Source: Chrysopilus asiliformis (lineage: Eukaryota > Arthropoda > Insecta > Diptera > Rhagionidae). Taken from it: a stretch of 64,000 bases of DNA. Below, piece after piece: positions 25,301 to 35,099 of this stretch (its first letter is position 1; each line of letters opens with the position of its first letter). A program made the position numbers and the translations under genes. The stretch is from NCBI GenBank assembly GCA_964034945.1, contig OZ035963.1, forward strand, positions 65,616,682 through 65,680,681, in the 5' to 3' direction. The notes beneath the pieces are model-generated. The model saw only the letters and a program-made list of their open reading frames with translations. It did no database searches and was not told where the DNA came from.

Positions 25301-28300
25301 GTTTATTTAATTTCGACTGAGTTCCAGCACTGAATTGGGTTACAAGGAACAATACTTATCTAGAAAGTGGAATACCGAATGGGGGAACCGGTCACCCTTG
25401 GATTAATTCGAACCAAGCCCAGTTTTTCATTTTAACCATCGTTCTTGTACAAAACCCAAACAATTTTTGAAGTTCAATGCACTCAGACTTTGTTTTCATT
25501 TAATCTTCGTTAGTTTGAGTACAAATGTCTCACGAAACAGACGCGTTACGTTCAAGTGAAACGCCATGGCCGATAGAAATTATACCACCATGTGAGTTTA
25601 GAACTGTGTTTGTATTTTGATTTTAAAATATTAACTTTGCTAATGGGTTTTATTTGTACTTTTTTTTTTGTTAATTGTGTGATAAAAACAAAAATTGGGT
25701 GTCTGAGAGTTTATAATGTGTTCAAGTTCTAATTAACCTCATGTGAGGAGTTGAATACTCGGTAACTTAGAGGGTTTCATATTGTTTCGAAAACTTAGTT
25801 TTTGATTTGTTTCAGAAAATGGAACAAAATAAACCTTTAAGGTGTGTTTTCACTTTTTTTGAGATTTTTTTGACCCTTTTTTTAAAAAAACAAATTTCTT
25901 GTGTAAAATCTGTTCTCATTTGCAAACAAAAATTACTGTTCACGTGAGAATAACTTCTAACAGTCAAAATTGTTCTAACAGTCAAAATTGTTCTAACAGT
26001 CAAAATTGTTCTAACAGTCAAAATTGTGCAGCTTCTTTAAATTATGAAAATTGGGGGCAATTAATTGTTGACCCCAAGGGTGCTATTCAGAATTGGACAC
26101 ATTTAGTCGATTGGAAATATTTTTCATATGAATTTTTTCATCTGAAAATGTGATGTGAATTATAAGACGTTTTATCCAGAATACATTGATATTTAACGAA
26201 TTATCGGGATTTTATCATGGGACCGGCAAATTCACATGAATTAACGGGACATACGAATTATCGGGCTATGAATTACCGGGATTCTACTGTATCATGTATT
26301 TTTTACCCGCTTTATTGCAACATTTTTCGTGGCAAAATAGTTGCGGGCAATTAATCGTGGACTACTGTAGCTTTTCTCAATTGTAGCTTTTCTTATGTTT
26401 TAATTCCTGAGATTCTCAAATTATTTTTTAAAATATCCAATGGTTTTCATTAAACAAGAAGAGATTTTTTGATTTAAAGTTTCACAAAAACCCTGTTCGA
26501 ATTTTCTTCATTTCTAAATATTCTTGGCATATCCATTGTCTTTTGGTCCCAATATTTTCGTAATGTTTTTCTTCAAATTCTCCTAGCCAACATATTAATC
26601 CAGTCTGCATAACTTGTCTAGCTGAGGTGTATTTATCGATCACTGGCCACCATATTCTAAAAATATGAATGCCAATGGCCACATGAATATCAACAATGAA
26701 AACATAATTTAGAAATGTGTCTACCGTCATCTGATAATTTCTGTGATTTTCTAATTTTGACATTTTGTTTACATATTTTCAGTGACAACGGCTCTATTTC
26801 ATTTCCAAGCCTTTATAGCCCGATGTAAACAAATGGATCACAATATTGAAGCCGTTTGTCAACCATAAATTTTATCATACTTTTAGTGATGTCAAGTGGA
26901 AGCCATTTAAAATGTGAAAAGATTTCCAATTTTCCAGGCCTTCTACCGTATTTTACATTAATTGGTAGACTGTGGAGGCGGACCAACAACAAAAAGGTGG
27001 AAAATTGTAATTTTCCAACGATTTACGAGCATCATTCGCGTTTGCTTGTCGGAACAACTGAAATATCTGAGACCATTCGTTTAATTTTATGTTTCTATGA
27101 TTAACAAAGAACTTAAATTTACTGAAAAAAATATTTTGAAATCTGTTTTAATCACTTTCAACAATTTCGATTTCTAGAAAAAAATTGTTAAAACATTTCC
27201 CACTGATTTTCTTCAATTTCCCATTGATTTTCGATTTTCCGATGATTGGAATTTTTTTTTGTTTGGATTGTTACAGTTTGAAAATCAGCACTTTGACTTA
27301 ATTTACAGTGAATGTATACAAATAGGATCTTGTGCTAATTTTAGATGAGAATCCAATTCGATGTAAACTTGGCCAGTTTCGTATTTATTGTTTAGATAAA
27401 GTTCGAATTAGAAAAAAAAATTGATTTCTATTGAGGGAGTCCCAGCGTGTATTCGCAGGCATTTTTACATATCGTTAAATTACATGTTTATGTAAAGATT
27501 TTATTTTCGTTTAAGATTTTTTGGTGTAAACAATCTAACCTAACCTGCGGCTATAAACGACTTTTATCATGTTATTTTGGGTATCGTAATAAAAATCTTT
27601 GAAAATATTCTCTTTCCGTTACGAATACCAAAATTTATGTTTAGATTTTTGTTTAATGTTCTGCGTTATTAACAATAAATTTTCTTAGAATCTACCCACC
27701 TTCGAGGAGGAGTTAATATCAACAAAACATTACGTGTTGATTTAATTTTGATGAATTGTCCGAGATTTTAAATTTAAATGCAAATGAAGAAATGTGCAAT
27801 TTGGTTTAATCTTTTCATCCCGCAATTTGGTTTTGTCTTCTAGCGAGTGCTTAGTGACATAGCAAGGGTAGGCGACACCCCCTTGAATTTTAAAATTTTT
27901 CCACCCCAAAAGGTTTTGCCGATGAAAACTTGAAGGCATTTTTTGACCGGGTTTCACAACTTGAGATTATTTTTCTATTATGATCTGAAAATTCCTTAAA
28001 AACGACTATGAATACTACCCAATATTTTTTCAAATATCTCGAGAGCCGTTAAAGATACGTAAAAATCATTAAAGGAAAAAATGTGGAACCCCCAGATGGG
28101 ATTTTTTCCGGGAAATTCGAGGAAACGGATTACTACGTTATCCTTACAGGACCTTCCGTTATCCTTACTGGCTTTTTAATGCCAGAATTGAATTCAGTGA
28201 CCCCAAGAACTCCCAGATGGGATTTTTTTTCTGAGAAATTCGATCAAAAGGATGATCACGTTGTCCTGATAGGACTTTTCGTTATCCTTACAGGGACGAA

Positions 28301-31090
28301 GTAGAGAAAATATTGTATTAATTTACAAGATTTTACCCAGTCAAACAAACAGATACGAAGGCAAGCTAAATAAAACCTTCTAATACACCAGAAATGTTTA
28401 AAAATATCAATAATTTCCACCGGTTTTTAAAAAGAAAATATGCTTCAATAGTCTAGCATTGAGAATATCCATTTTCTCCAGCATATATCAGACTTGCTTC
28501 CTAATCAATTAAATATTTTTAAAATGTCTTTTGATGTGGTATAAATTAAACGAAAACCGTTCAAAAATAGCTTAAAAGGGCAAACGCGTCAAATCTAAAA
28601 ATATCAAAATTTCGTTAAAATGAATTTCTTCACCAAGAGAACACAAAAAAATATATATATAATTAAAATTTCATGATCCTAAAATAAAGTCATGGTTTTA
28701 TTTCTATTATTATTGAAAATTTCATAGCAAAAACCGTGGAATTTCGTATAAACAAATTAACATTTGAGATCTGCATTTGATCAACATCGCCGCATTGATC
28801 TGGCGATCAGTTGGAATAAGTAAACGTTTCAATTTCGCTCTAAATTTGAAACAGGCAGGAAGATATTAGAGTCTCAGCATGGAAATATCGTGAAAAGGCG
28901 TCCCTCATCATCACAATCATCTAATCTTGATTCTAAAGTCTATGTCTTAGAAATCTTCTGTATTTCTTTTTTTTTTGTTTTGTTTTGTTTGCCTTTAAGG
29001 AATCGCACAAGATGATCGTTTGAGACTTTCGAATGAAGATCTTTTCGATCTCTAGAAGCAGAAGTAGATCATCTTCTGTTCTTTTTGATGTGGAATTTTT
29101 GGCCTCGGATGGCACCAGTCTGAACCCCAGTCGGTCAAAAGCCATTCCGGATTGAGGATGCCGGATCTAAGTTTAAAAATTTATAAAAAAGTAATTACGA
29201 ATTTTTGAAATTGTAACGAATTAATCGTTAATTCATGTAAACATTCGGCTCTGTTTGATGTCGATTAATTTGGATAAATATTTATTAAAATGTAGTTTTT
29301 TTTGTTCAAATGCGAAAGTTATTAAAATATTATGATAATTTAGCACAAATGTGACAAAATAGTTAAATTATTTGAATTAGTAAGAAATTTTAAAGTTATG
29401 GATTTTGATTGTCATCGGACACCAGCCGGAAGGTTCGAGTGTTCGTTTAAACTGCGTAAGTTTAGTTAAATTTAATTTATGAAAAATTACAGAATACGAC
29501 AATTTAGACGTAGATATTTTTGTATAGAAAATTTAGATAGGGGCTAATTTACGGAATTTCGACCCCTCCCCTTTCTCTTTTGTGAAGCTTTTTCACGATT
29601 TCTTGTGTTAAGTTTAGTTACACTATCCCAGATCCCCCCCCCCCCTTCTCCCCACCCTCCTTAAAAATTACATTAAATATTTTTGGGAAAAAATAAAATA
29701 TATTTCAACGAAAAATGAGTATGGCAAACGAAGAAAAAAATCGTAACGTTATGTAACGAAATTCAAATTTTATTTCGTTACGTTATTTCGTTTTGTGAAG
29801 ATAAAAAATTTCATTTCATTACGTTACGATAACGTTTCCCACCCCGGCTAAAAACTAATTAATTTTACGCTAATAATGTAATTAAAAAAAAAAAGTTTTA
29901 TTGTAAAAATTTTAATGAAAATTTCGTCTATTTCAGCGGAAGATGATTCAATGGGGACGGTGGAAATTCTTGCGACGGTTTTCTCTATAATTCTTATGGT
30001 TCTGACTTTCCCACTGTCGATATTCATATGCTTCAAGGTTGTGACAGAGTTCGAGCGTGCAGTCATCTTCAGGATGGGTCGCTTAAGGCAAGTCTCGGCA
30101 TATCCTTTTCCTTTTGAAATTTAATAAACATGTTTACTGTAGTGCATTCACGTGAACTAGAGTTGAAAATGAAAAGAATGAAAATAAGATCGTAATTTAA
30201 TTTAAACAATTTAAGTAAGATGAAAATGTGTTCTTCCTATCTGATAAAAAGAATTTCTCCTCTTTTTTATTCACAGAAGTGGTGGCGCTCGAGGGCCTGG
30301 TGTATTCTTCGTCCTACCGTGTATGGATGATTACTGCAAAGTGGATCTACGAACAGTCTCTTTTGATGTGCCACCACAAGAAGTTCTATCCAAGGACTCG
30401 GTTACTGTTTCTGTTGACGCAGTGGTTTACTATCGCATCAGTGATCCACTAAAGGCTGTCATCCAGGTAGCCAACTATAGCCACTCAACACAGCTCCTCG
30501 CAGCTACGACACTTCGCAATGTCCTGGGAACAAGAAATCTATCGGAACTGCTGACAGAACGCGAGGCTATTTCGCACACGATGCAATCTTCCTTGGATGA
30601 GGCCACAGATCCTTGGGGAGTTAAAGTCGAACGAGTCGAAATGTAAGGAATAATAAAAATCTTACCTGCTATTTCAGCATGGACTGCATTTTCCTTTGCA
30701 GCAAGGATGTGTCCCTCCCCACGTCTCTACAACGTGCTATGGCAGCGGAGGCTGAGGCGGCGAGAGAGGCAAGAGCAAAGGTAATTGCGGCCGAGGGAGA
30801 AATGAAGGCCGCGCGAGCATTAAAGGAAGCATCTGATATCATTTCCGAGAGTCCTTCAGCACTACAGGTAAGCACTTTGTTAAAGTGCATCTATTTTTGT
30901 TCTTGAAGCTTTCTTACTGAAGCAATCGTTTATCTGTAACTTTTTTTTATCCATTTTCCAGTTACGTTACCTGCAAACGTTAAACACTATTTCAGCCGAG
31001 AAAAATTCAACGATTATCTTCCCACTCCCTATGGAGTTACTATCGCCATTCCTCAATAAGCAGATAAGCAGCAGTAAAATTTCGCAATAA
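22239..31090 (+). CDS. Stomatin/podocin-like SPFH (band 7) integral membrane protein
   Basis: The common body is exons 29937-30087, 30277-30642, 30702-30867 and 30962-31090 (TAA). Four alternative first exons, 22239-22335, 23704-23770, 25525-25591 and 29398-29455, all end one base into a codon and all join 29937 in frame. Products are 302, 292, 292 and 289 aa. The N-terminus is variable; then comes one hydrophobic hairpin ([20 protein letters not shown]) with the conserved Pro; then the SPFH domain ([46 protein letters not shown]); the C-terminal helix [20 protein letters not shown]; and [20 protein letters not shown]. These are near-identical to stomatin-family signatures. Such proteins sit on the inner membrane leaflet, oligomerise, bind cholesterol and modulate ion channels such as those of touch neurons. 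The fly stomatin-like genes are the likely orthologues. Confidence 0.93.
22376..22930 (+). repeat. Dispersed repeat family A, copy 2
   Basis: It carries the ccgtccgtctgtc run, the aactttcgaaaggattgagc block and a (CTTCCCC)n tract. It also has two tandem units of roughly 135 bases, each with ttctcgaaaacggtg and an xtccatacatc/xaaatcca-type block. It lies in the first intron of isoform 1a. Confidence 0.75.
22521..22605 (+). repeat. (CTTCCCC)n microsatellite
   Basis: About a dozen copies of the heptamer cttcccc, with one variant unit (cctcctt). The minus strand is (GGGGAAG)n, so it has strong G-quadruplex potential in an intron of the stomatin-like gene. Confidence 0.9.
23704..23770 (+). CDS. 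Stomatin-like alternative first exon 1b
   Basis: ATG at 23704, 22 codons plus one base, donor GTGAGT. It encodes [20 protein letters not shown] plus PP and joins 29937 in frame (split codon CCG, Pro). It is a clear duplicate of exon 1c at 25525. Confidence 0.8.
24047..24098 (+). repeat. 27-bp tandem duplication
   Basis: gaattattatggcctgcagt and gaatcattatggcctgcagt lie next to each other. This is a simple two-unit repeat in the intron. Confidence 0.7.
24668..25040 (+). repeat. Dispersed repeat family A, copy 3
   Basis: Starts near tttagtataccgtttgtaac, continues through caccagggtgttagggatga and the cgaaaggattga block, and ends with a single roughly 135-base unit. The full left part matches the inverted copy at 43715-44375. 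Confidence 0.75.
25525..25591 (+). CDS. Stomatin-like alternative first exon 1c (duplicate of 1b)
   Basis: ATG at 25525, same length as 1b, donor GTGAGT. It encodes [20 protein letters not shown] plus PP. Four amino-acid changes from 1b are Q3H, L5T, Q18E and A20I. Coding sequence is better conserved between the copies than the flanks, which suggests both are kept. Confidence 0.8.
25955..26027 (+). repeat. 18-bp tandem repeat, four units
   Basis: The unit tctaacagtcaaaattgt is repeated about four times with almost no divergence. Because 18 is a multiple of three it yields an apparent SNSQNC peptide repeat, which I do not take as coding. Intronic. Confidence 0.85.
26482..26763 (-). CDS. Hypothetical 93-aa ORF inside the stomatin-like intron
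   Basis: A minus-strand ATG at 26763 opens 93 codons with normal-looking composition: a Trp-rich middle ([15 protein letters not shown]) and a charged end ([19 protein letters not shown]). One moderately hydrophobic stretch lies at residues 16-36. I recognise no family. It lies antisense within the long first intron of another gene. It could be an intronless retrocopy, a transposon remnant or chance. Confidence 0.3.
   Translation of the reverse strand: MSKLENHRNYQMTVDTFLNYVFIVDIHVAIGIHIFRIWWPVIDKYTSARQVMQTGLICWLGEFEEKHYENIGTKRQWICQEYLEMKKIRTGFL
28025..28395 (+). mobile_element. Helitron-tail-like repeat family C, copy 1
   Basis: Two internal blocks with ccccagatgggatttttt and ttatccttacagg end in cagatacgaaggcaagctaa plus ataaaa. 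The same end is found at 31365-31765 and in the Helitron-like element at 32783-33070. Confidence 0.6.
29398..29455 (+). CDS. Stomatin-like alternative first exon 1d (body-proximal)
   Basis: ATG at 29398, 19 codons plus one base, donor GTAAGT. It encodes [19 protein letters not shown] and joins 29937 in frame (CCG, Pro). Two Cys residues here could be acylated, as in other stomatins. Only about 480 bases of intron separate it from the common body. Confidence 0.7.
30088..30276 (+). other. GC-AG intron in the stomatin-like gene
   Basis: Exon 29937-30087 ends cttaag and is followed by GCAAGT, not GT. The next exon starts after ttcacag at 30277, completing an Arg codon to give [13 protein letters not shown], exactly the family sequence. 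No GT donor nearby keeps the frame. AAG|GCAAGT is the usual context for GC donors. Confidence 0.85.
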
Positions 31091-31170
31091 ATGTTTTTGT
31101 ATTTTTTTATGTTGTATTTAGTCTTTTTATCGATAAAAAATATTTAATTTTTTTAATTCGGTGAAATAAA
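31086..31170 (+). terminator. Polyadenylation signals of the stomatin-like gene
   Basis: AATAAA occurs at 31086-31091, overlapping the stop codon, and again at 31165-31170 before an A-run. The second is the more likely signal. Confidence 0.55.
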
Positions 31171-31182
31171 AAAAAAATCGTT

Positions 31183-31199
31183 GGGGGGGGGGGGGGGGG
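31183..31199 (+). repeat. Poly-G tract (17 G)
   Basis: An uninterrupted run of 17 G just past the probable poly(A) site, in an otherwise AT-rich region. Other long G or C runs are at about 29634-29645 (C) and 53698-53715 (G). Confidence 0.95.
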
Positions 31200-31364
31200 T
31201 CATTAAAATCCCATACAAAAAATCGCAAGCAAACATCAAAAAAAAGTTAAAATTTTCCTGAACTACAGAGCTGTTTTTAAACAACGTTTTTTCATCCATC
31301 ATAGTTTAAAAAACTACTAAAATTTGCCAGGAAAAATAAGTTTTCATTTTTCGAATATACATCC

Positions 31365-31765
31365 TGGCCTTTAAGATATCCTTACAGGCTTCTTAATGCC
31401 AGATTAGGATTCAGCTTTTTTTCCGGATAATTTAAGTAAAAGGATAATCACGTTATCCCAATAGGACCTTCCCCCATCCGTACCGACTTCTTAACATCAG
31501 AATCGGATTCAGCGACCCCAAAAACCCCCAGATGAATTTTTTTTCCGGAAAATTTGAGGAAAATGATAATCAAGGCTATCCTTAGAGGACCTACTCATAT
31601 GCTTACAAGGACGAAGTAGTAAAAATTTCGTGTTATCATCGGACTTACGGTTGTGTGCACAATTTCAAGTGAATCGGATGAGTGAAAATGGGTCAAAATT
31701 AGATTGCAAGATTTGACCCAGACAGACAGATACGAAGGCAAGCTAAATAAAAGCTTTTAAAAAGA
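31365..31765 (+). mobile_element. Repeat family C, copy 2
   Basis: Blocks ttatccttacagg, gattcagcgaccccaaaaac and cagacagatacgaaggcaag match copies at 28025-28395, 32783-33070 and 54490-54735. The end, aagctaaataaaagc, is that of the Helitron-like element. No coding capacity. Confidence 0.65.
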
Positions 31766-31769
31766 AATA

Positions 31770-32780
31770 CTATTTTAAGATCGATCTCCCGTCCAATTTA
31801 TCTTTTTCAACAATTTTATTATGTGGTGCACTTAACCGAAATTAGCAACAGGTAAACATTTATCATTTGTCCCTCAATGGATGTCGCTGAAGACAAACAG
31901 TGCTTGATCATTTTCCGGTCTCATCACTCCATTTTGTGTCTCACCTTTCACCTATAAAGAAGTTTTATTATTTCTTTTCTTTGCAGCAAAATAAACAGGA
32001 CTATAAAAATTGGTGTGAGAAGATAGATAACAGCTTTGTAACTTTCCAATAAGGAGGGAAATTTTCTCGATGATTCCTTGTTTCCGGCATACCACGAAGA
32101 CAATTTGTTTCTCTCCTGGAGAGGCTTCTCCCTTCCCCCTTTTCCAGGTTGTGGGATGAGATGTGAACATTTTTATTTTTCTAGAGTCTTCAGAAAGTTC
32201 AACTTAAAATTGAATTGTTCGGTGGTGGATATGGGACCCATTTATCAATCAACTTGACAAGTAAAAAACCGGATGTTAACGAAAAGGTGTTCATAAGATG
32301 TATGTCATATCTATATCTTTTCCGCAGGAAGTGAATAATGATATTGCTCTCTTAAATCTTATGACTTACACAAAAGTTTACTTAAAGAATTTATGAGATT
32401 TGTGGTTAATAAAAAATGTTGAATGGCTTAGATTTTTTTCAAACAATTTTTTTGTGTGAATATTTCGTTTTGTTTGTATTTTTCTTATATCGAACACAGC
32501 TTGCTCGTACGATTTTTTGAGATAAGGGGAAAAAAAAGAATTTTCGTAACAACTGGTGTTATCAGACCGATTTCCTGACATTTTCTTTTGGATGCATTGA
32601 AGTGACATACAGATATCTCCCCGTTCTGTTGTTTCTCCCAAACCTGTTTGTGTTTCAAGTGATATGTACCCCAAATCTGATATTTTATGGAATATTCTTT
32701 ATGTTTACTTTAAATTTAATATAAAATATTCATAAAATTTTCATATTTCCTTAGGGTAAGGAAGCCAAACATAAAAAATT
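31770..32780. other. Intergenic, no supported gene
   Basis: Short antisense ORFs at 31952-32170 and 32378-32674 are present. The second (98 codons, from a minus-strand start at 32674) is Ser/Lys-rich with no hydrophobic segment or recognised motif. Nothing here is convincing. Confidence 0.4.
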
Positions 32781-32782
32781 AA

Positions 32783-33070
32783 TCTACTATATAAAATTGA
32801 ATCTCTGTGTGTATGTATGCGTGTATGCCTGGATTTAGCTCGAAAACCACTAAACCGATTTTGATGCGGTTTTTTGATAAACGTAGCTTAGACATCTAGA
32901 AAGGTACTTGAGGTTTTGCTCCACTCACCTTTTTGAGGAAAAGCATAATTTTCCTCAAAAGGAAAATTTGAGGAAAAGCATAATCACAATATCCTTACAG
33001 GACCTACCTTTATCAAACAGGCAGATACGAAAGCAAACTAAATAAAAGCCTTTAAGTTTTAGCAAGCTAG
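32783..33070 (+). mobile_element. Non-autonomous Helitron-like element
   Basis: It begins TCTACTATATAAAATTGAAT after an A and ends in AGCAAGCTAG before a T. This is the Helitron pattern (TC start, CTRR end, insertion between A and T). The 5' part carries the common gctcgaaaaccactaaaccg block. The 3' part is shared with repeat family C. About 288 bp, no protein. Confidence 0.75.
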
Positions 33071-33215
33071 TTTTATTTAATAAAAAATCACGTTTTTATT
33101 ATTAAATTCCTTTGTTTCATAAACACTTTTTTATACAATTATTCTTTTATCATCAAATTTTAAGTTTTTTAAAATCCAGTTCCACTGCCACAAATTCCCT
33201 CGTTCCCCTCAGAGG

Positions 33216-33566
33216 TCAATTCAGTTGAAATATTCTTGGCTGGAAAGCCGAGACAAGTTCCGGGAGCTCATCCATCATGACTAATTCCAAAGCTGGCCGT
33301 TCATTCAAATTTCGCGCCTTTTCCATTTTTATGATTTCCTTTGATAGTTTCATCATTTTCATATTAAGAGTGTCCATTTGTTGCTCGAAAAATGCCCATT
33401 TCAGATCCAAATTATCCCAGATATTTTCAGTTTTGTTTGACTCTTGGGGCTTTGCAAAAACATTTCCGAAAGTCGATTTAAAATTTATAAATATTTCCGA
33501 AAAATAAACAAGTCCAAGAGTGAAAAAGAATGCCACAATAAGATCAATGAATTCAAAGGAAATCAT
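33216..33566 (-). CDS. Small single-pass membrane protein A (116 aa), novel family
   Basis: An intronless ORF from ATG 33566. Residues about 8-27 form one hydrophobic segment (VAFFFTLGLVYF), with a short acidic N-terminus before it. Residues 55-85 are a predicted coiled coil with the motif FFEQQMDTLNMKMMKLS, which matches FALYEQRMENLNTRMEELS of protein C at 38128-38562. A CTATAAAA box lies 141 bases upstream (33701-33708). It shares strand, size, layout and intronless structure with 36200, 38128 and 40983. No known family recognised. Function unknown; probably a membrane-anchored oligomerising protein. Confidence 0.65.
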   Translation of the reverse strand: MISFEFIDLIVAFFFTLGLVYFSEIFINFKSTFGNVFAKPQESNKTENIWDNLDLKWAFFEQQMDTLNMKMMKLSKEIIKMEKARNLNERPALELVMMDELPELVSAFQPRIFQLN

Positions 33567-33700
33567 TTTTATTTTTAAATATTTTTTTTTCTTTTAATTT
33601 TCACTATTAAAATAAATAGTCCTCCAGTAAGGAATTTAATGTTAAAATGATGTCAACAGTTAAAATTTTAGACTGAGTAATTTATAAAACTTGAATCACC

Positions 33701-33708
33701 TTTTATAG
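33701..33708 (-). promoter_or_regulatory. TATA box of gene A
   Basis: Minus-strand CTATAAAAGG about 140 bases before the start codon at 33566. Confidence 0.5.
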
Positions 33709-34128
33709 AGCAAATACCGAAGTCCTGTGAATTTTATGGTTTAATTTATTTGTTTTAAAAAGACAATTTGTGGAAGATTTTAACGTGGGATTTTCCATGT
33801 TTTTGTCGAGGGACACAAAGACAGGTAAGAGGTAAGAAAAAACTCATTACGATGGGAATTTCCAGGTATAATTCATATAAAAAGGTGAGTGTGAAATTAA
33901 ACAATTAAGAGATTAAAAGCTGTTTTCTGCAGCCCATAAATTAACTGCACTATATGTCGAGTTTTTTTTCAAAATCTGTTTTTTTTTTGTTTTCTACAGA
34001 TACGGATTTTATACTCTTTTCAATGACATTTGGTCCCAAATGGCCCTGAGACCCACTACTAAGAGTTTTTAATCGAATGTTATAAAGTATCCAATTCGAT
34101 TTTCAAAAATTTAAATGTCTCGGAATTG

Positions 34129-34367
34129 CCCATGGCCGAATTATACAAGGTCTGTTTGACAGCTCAGTTGCTTCTGGCTCTGACGTCATTGGCAAGAAAT
34201 TCTTATAAGACTTAATGGGAATTTTCCCTAATTCTCAAATCTAGCTAACATCTAGCTAAACAACTCCGTACGCACAATCAACATTACAAAGAATTTCTTG
34301 CCGATGACGTAGCAAAATGGTGGCTGTCAAAAAATAACCAGCAGACCTTGTATAATTCGGCCATGGG
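34129..34367. mobile_element. 239-bp MITE with terminal inverted repeats
   Basis: Ends are cccatggccgaattatacaa (left) and ttgtataattcggccatggg (right), perfect inverses over at least 20 bases and extending to about 26. The flanks repeat aattg on both sides (34124-34128 and 34368-34372), a 5-bp target-site duplication. A second, inner inverted pair (aagaaattctt / aagaatttctt) is present. No ORF. Superfamily undecided. Confidence 0.85.
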
Positions 34368-34906
34368 AATTGCCCTTAAGAAATCCATGTTTTTATTTTC
34401 AAATTTAAAAATTTAAATTTCAAGAATTCGTACAATACAGTAACTTTAATTCATACAGTAACTTTAATTCATTTCAAATATCTTCCTTTTATTAAAATTC
34501 GTTAAACATTTAAACGAAAAACTCTTCAAGGAAATACTTAAGACACAATTCAAAGTAAGTAATATAAATAAGGAATGCTGCTGCTAATGGGATTGTTATA
34601 ATATTCCAGCATTTCTAAATTTAACAATATAACAATTGATACAATAAACAAAGCAAAAACAAACACCCCAAAAATTGACTAAAACTTTTATTCAGTTTCC
34701 TATCACATCGAATCGACCAGAAATAATTTATTTGCGAGTTCAAGGAATTCCACTTAACTCTCAGAAATTTTCCAACTTTTTTCTATAGCATCTTACTGAG
34801 AATCTCGTAAGAAATTTATCCATTTACATAAAATTACGTGGAATACCTTTTGTCTGGCGGACAAAAAGGACGCGTGGGAAGGCAATTAGGTATTCGACAA
34901 AACGAA

Positions 34907-35068
34907 ATGTCGTTTGAAGGGATGGGGAACGTGTTAGGTTTAATATTAGCTATCTTATTCATATGGGGGTTGATTTCTCCGCATATGCCAGCTAAAGGAT
35001 GTTTCCACGCTATAAACTTCATATCAGATGATTGCCATAACAATAAAGTTAGCACTTTAAGAACTTAA
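34907..35068 (+). CDS. Possible 53-aa membrane micro-ORF
   Basis: ATG at 34907 gives a short N-terminus, a hydrophobic segment (VLGLILAILFIWGLI) and a polar Cys-containing tail, the same topology as the minus-strand cluster around it but on the other strand. The frame is open for some 70 bases further upstream without ATG, and the opposite strand is also open, so chance cannot be excluded. Confidence 0.25.
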   Translation: MSFEGMGNVLGLILAILFIWGLISPHMPAKGCFHAINFISDDCHNNKVSTLRT

Positions 35069-35099
35069 TGGAGCGGATAATATTTTCGTTTTCAAGCGG

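Larger units (their letters stand above)
23490..25620 (+). repeat. Tandem segmental duplication carrying exons 1b and 1c
   Basis: About 23495-23790 and 25310-25620 align as ordered blocks: gggttacaag / aggttacaag, gaatgtggaata / gaaagtggaata, ttttgaaggtcaatg / ttttgaagttcaatg, then the exon and donor. Both copies are preceded by a family A repeat (22376 and 24668), so the duplicated unit may span about 1.8-2.3 kb. Confidence 0.7.

Noticed and set aside
25899..26153. ORF with an SNSQNC hexapeptide repeat
   Set aside because: It is a translation of the 18-bp tandem repeat, with no start or splice context and poly-Lys/Phe surroundings.
30678..30701. Alternative upstream acceptor (tatttcag at 30677) adding eight in-frame residues to the stomatin-like protein
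   Set aside because: It would leave an intron of only 35 bases from donor 30643, and the extra residues interrupt the invariant VERVEIKDV family sequence. The acceptor at 30701 gives a 59-base intron and the exact family sequence.
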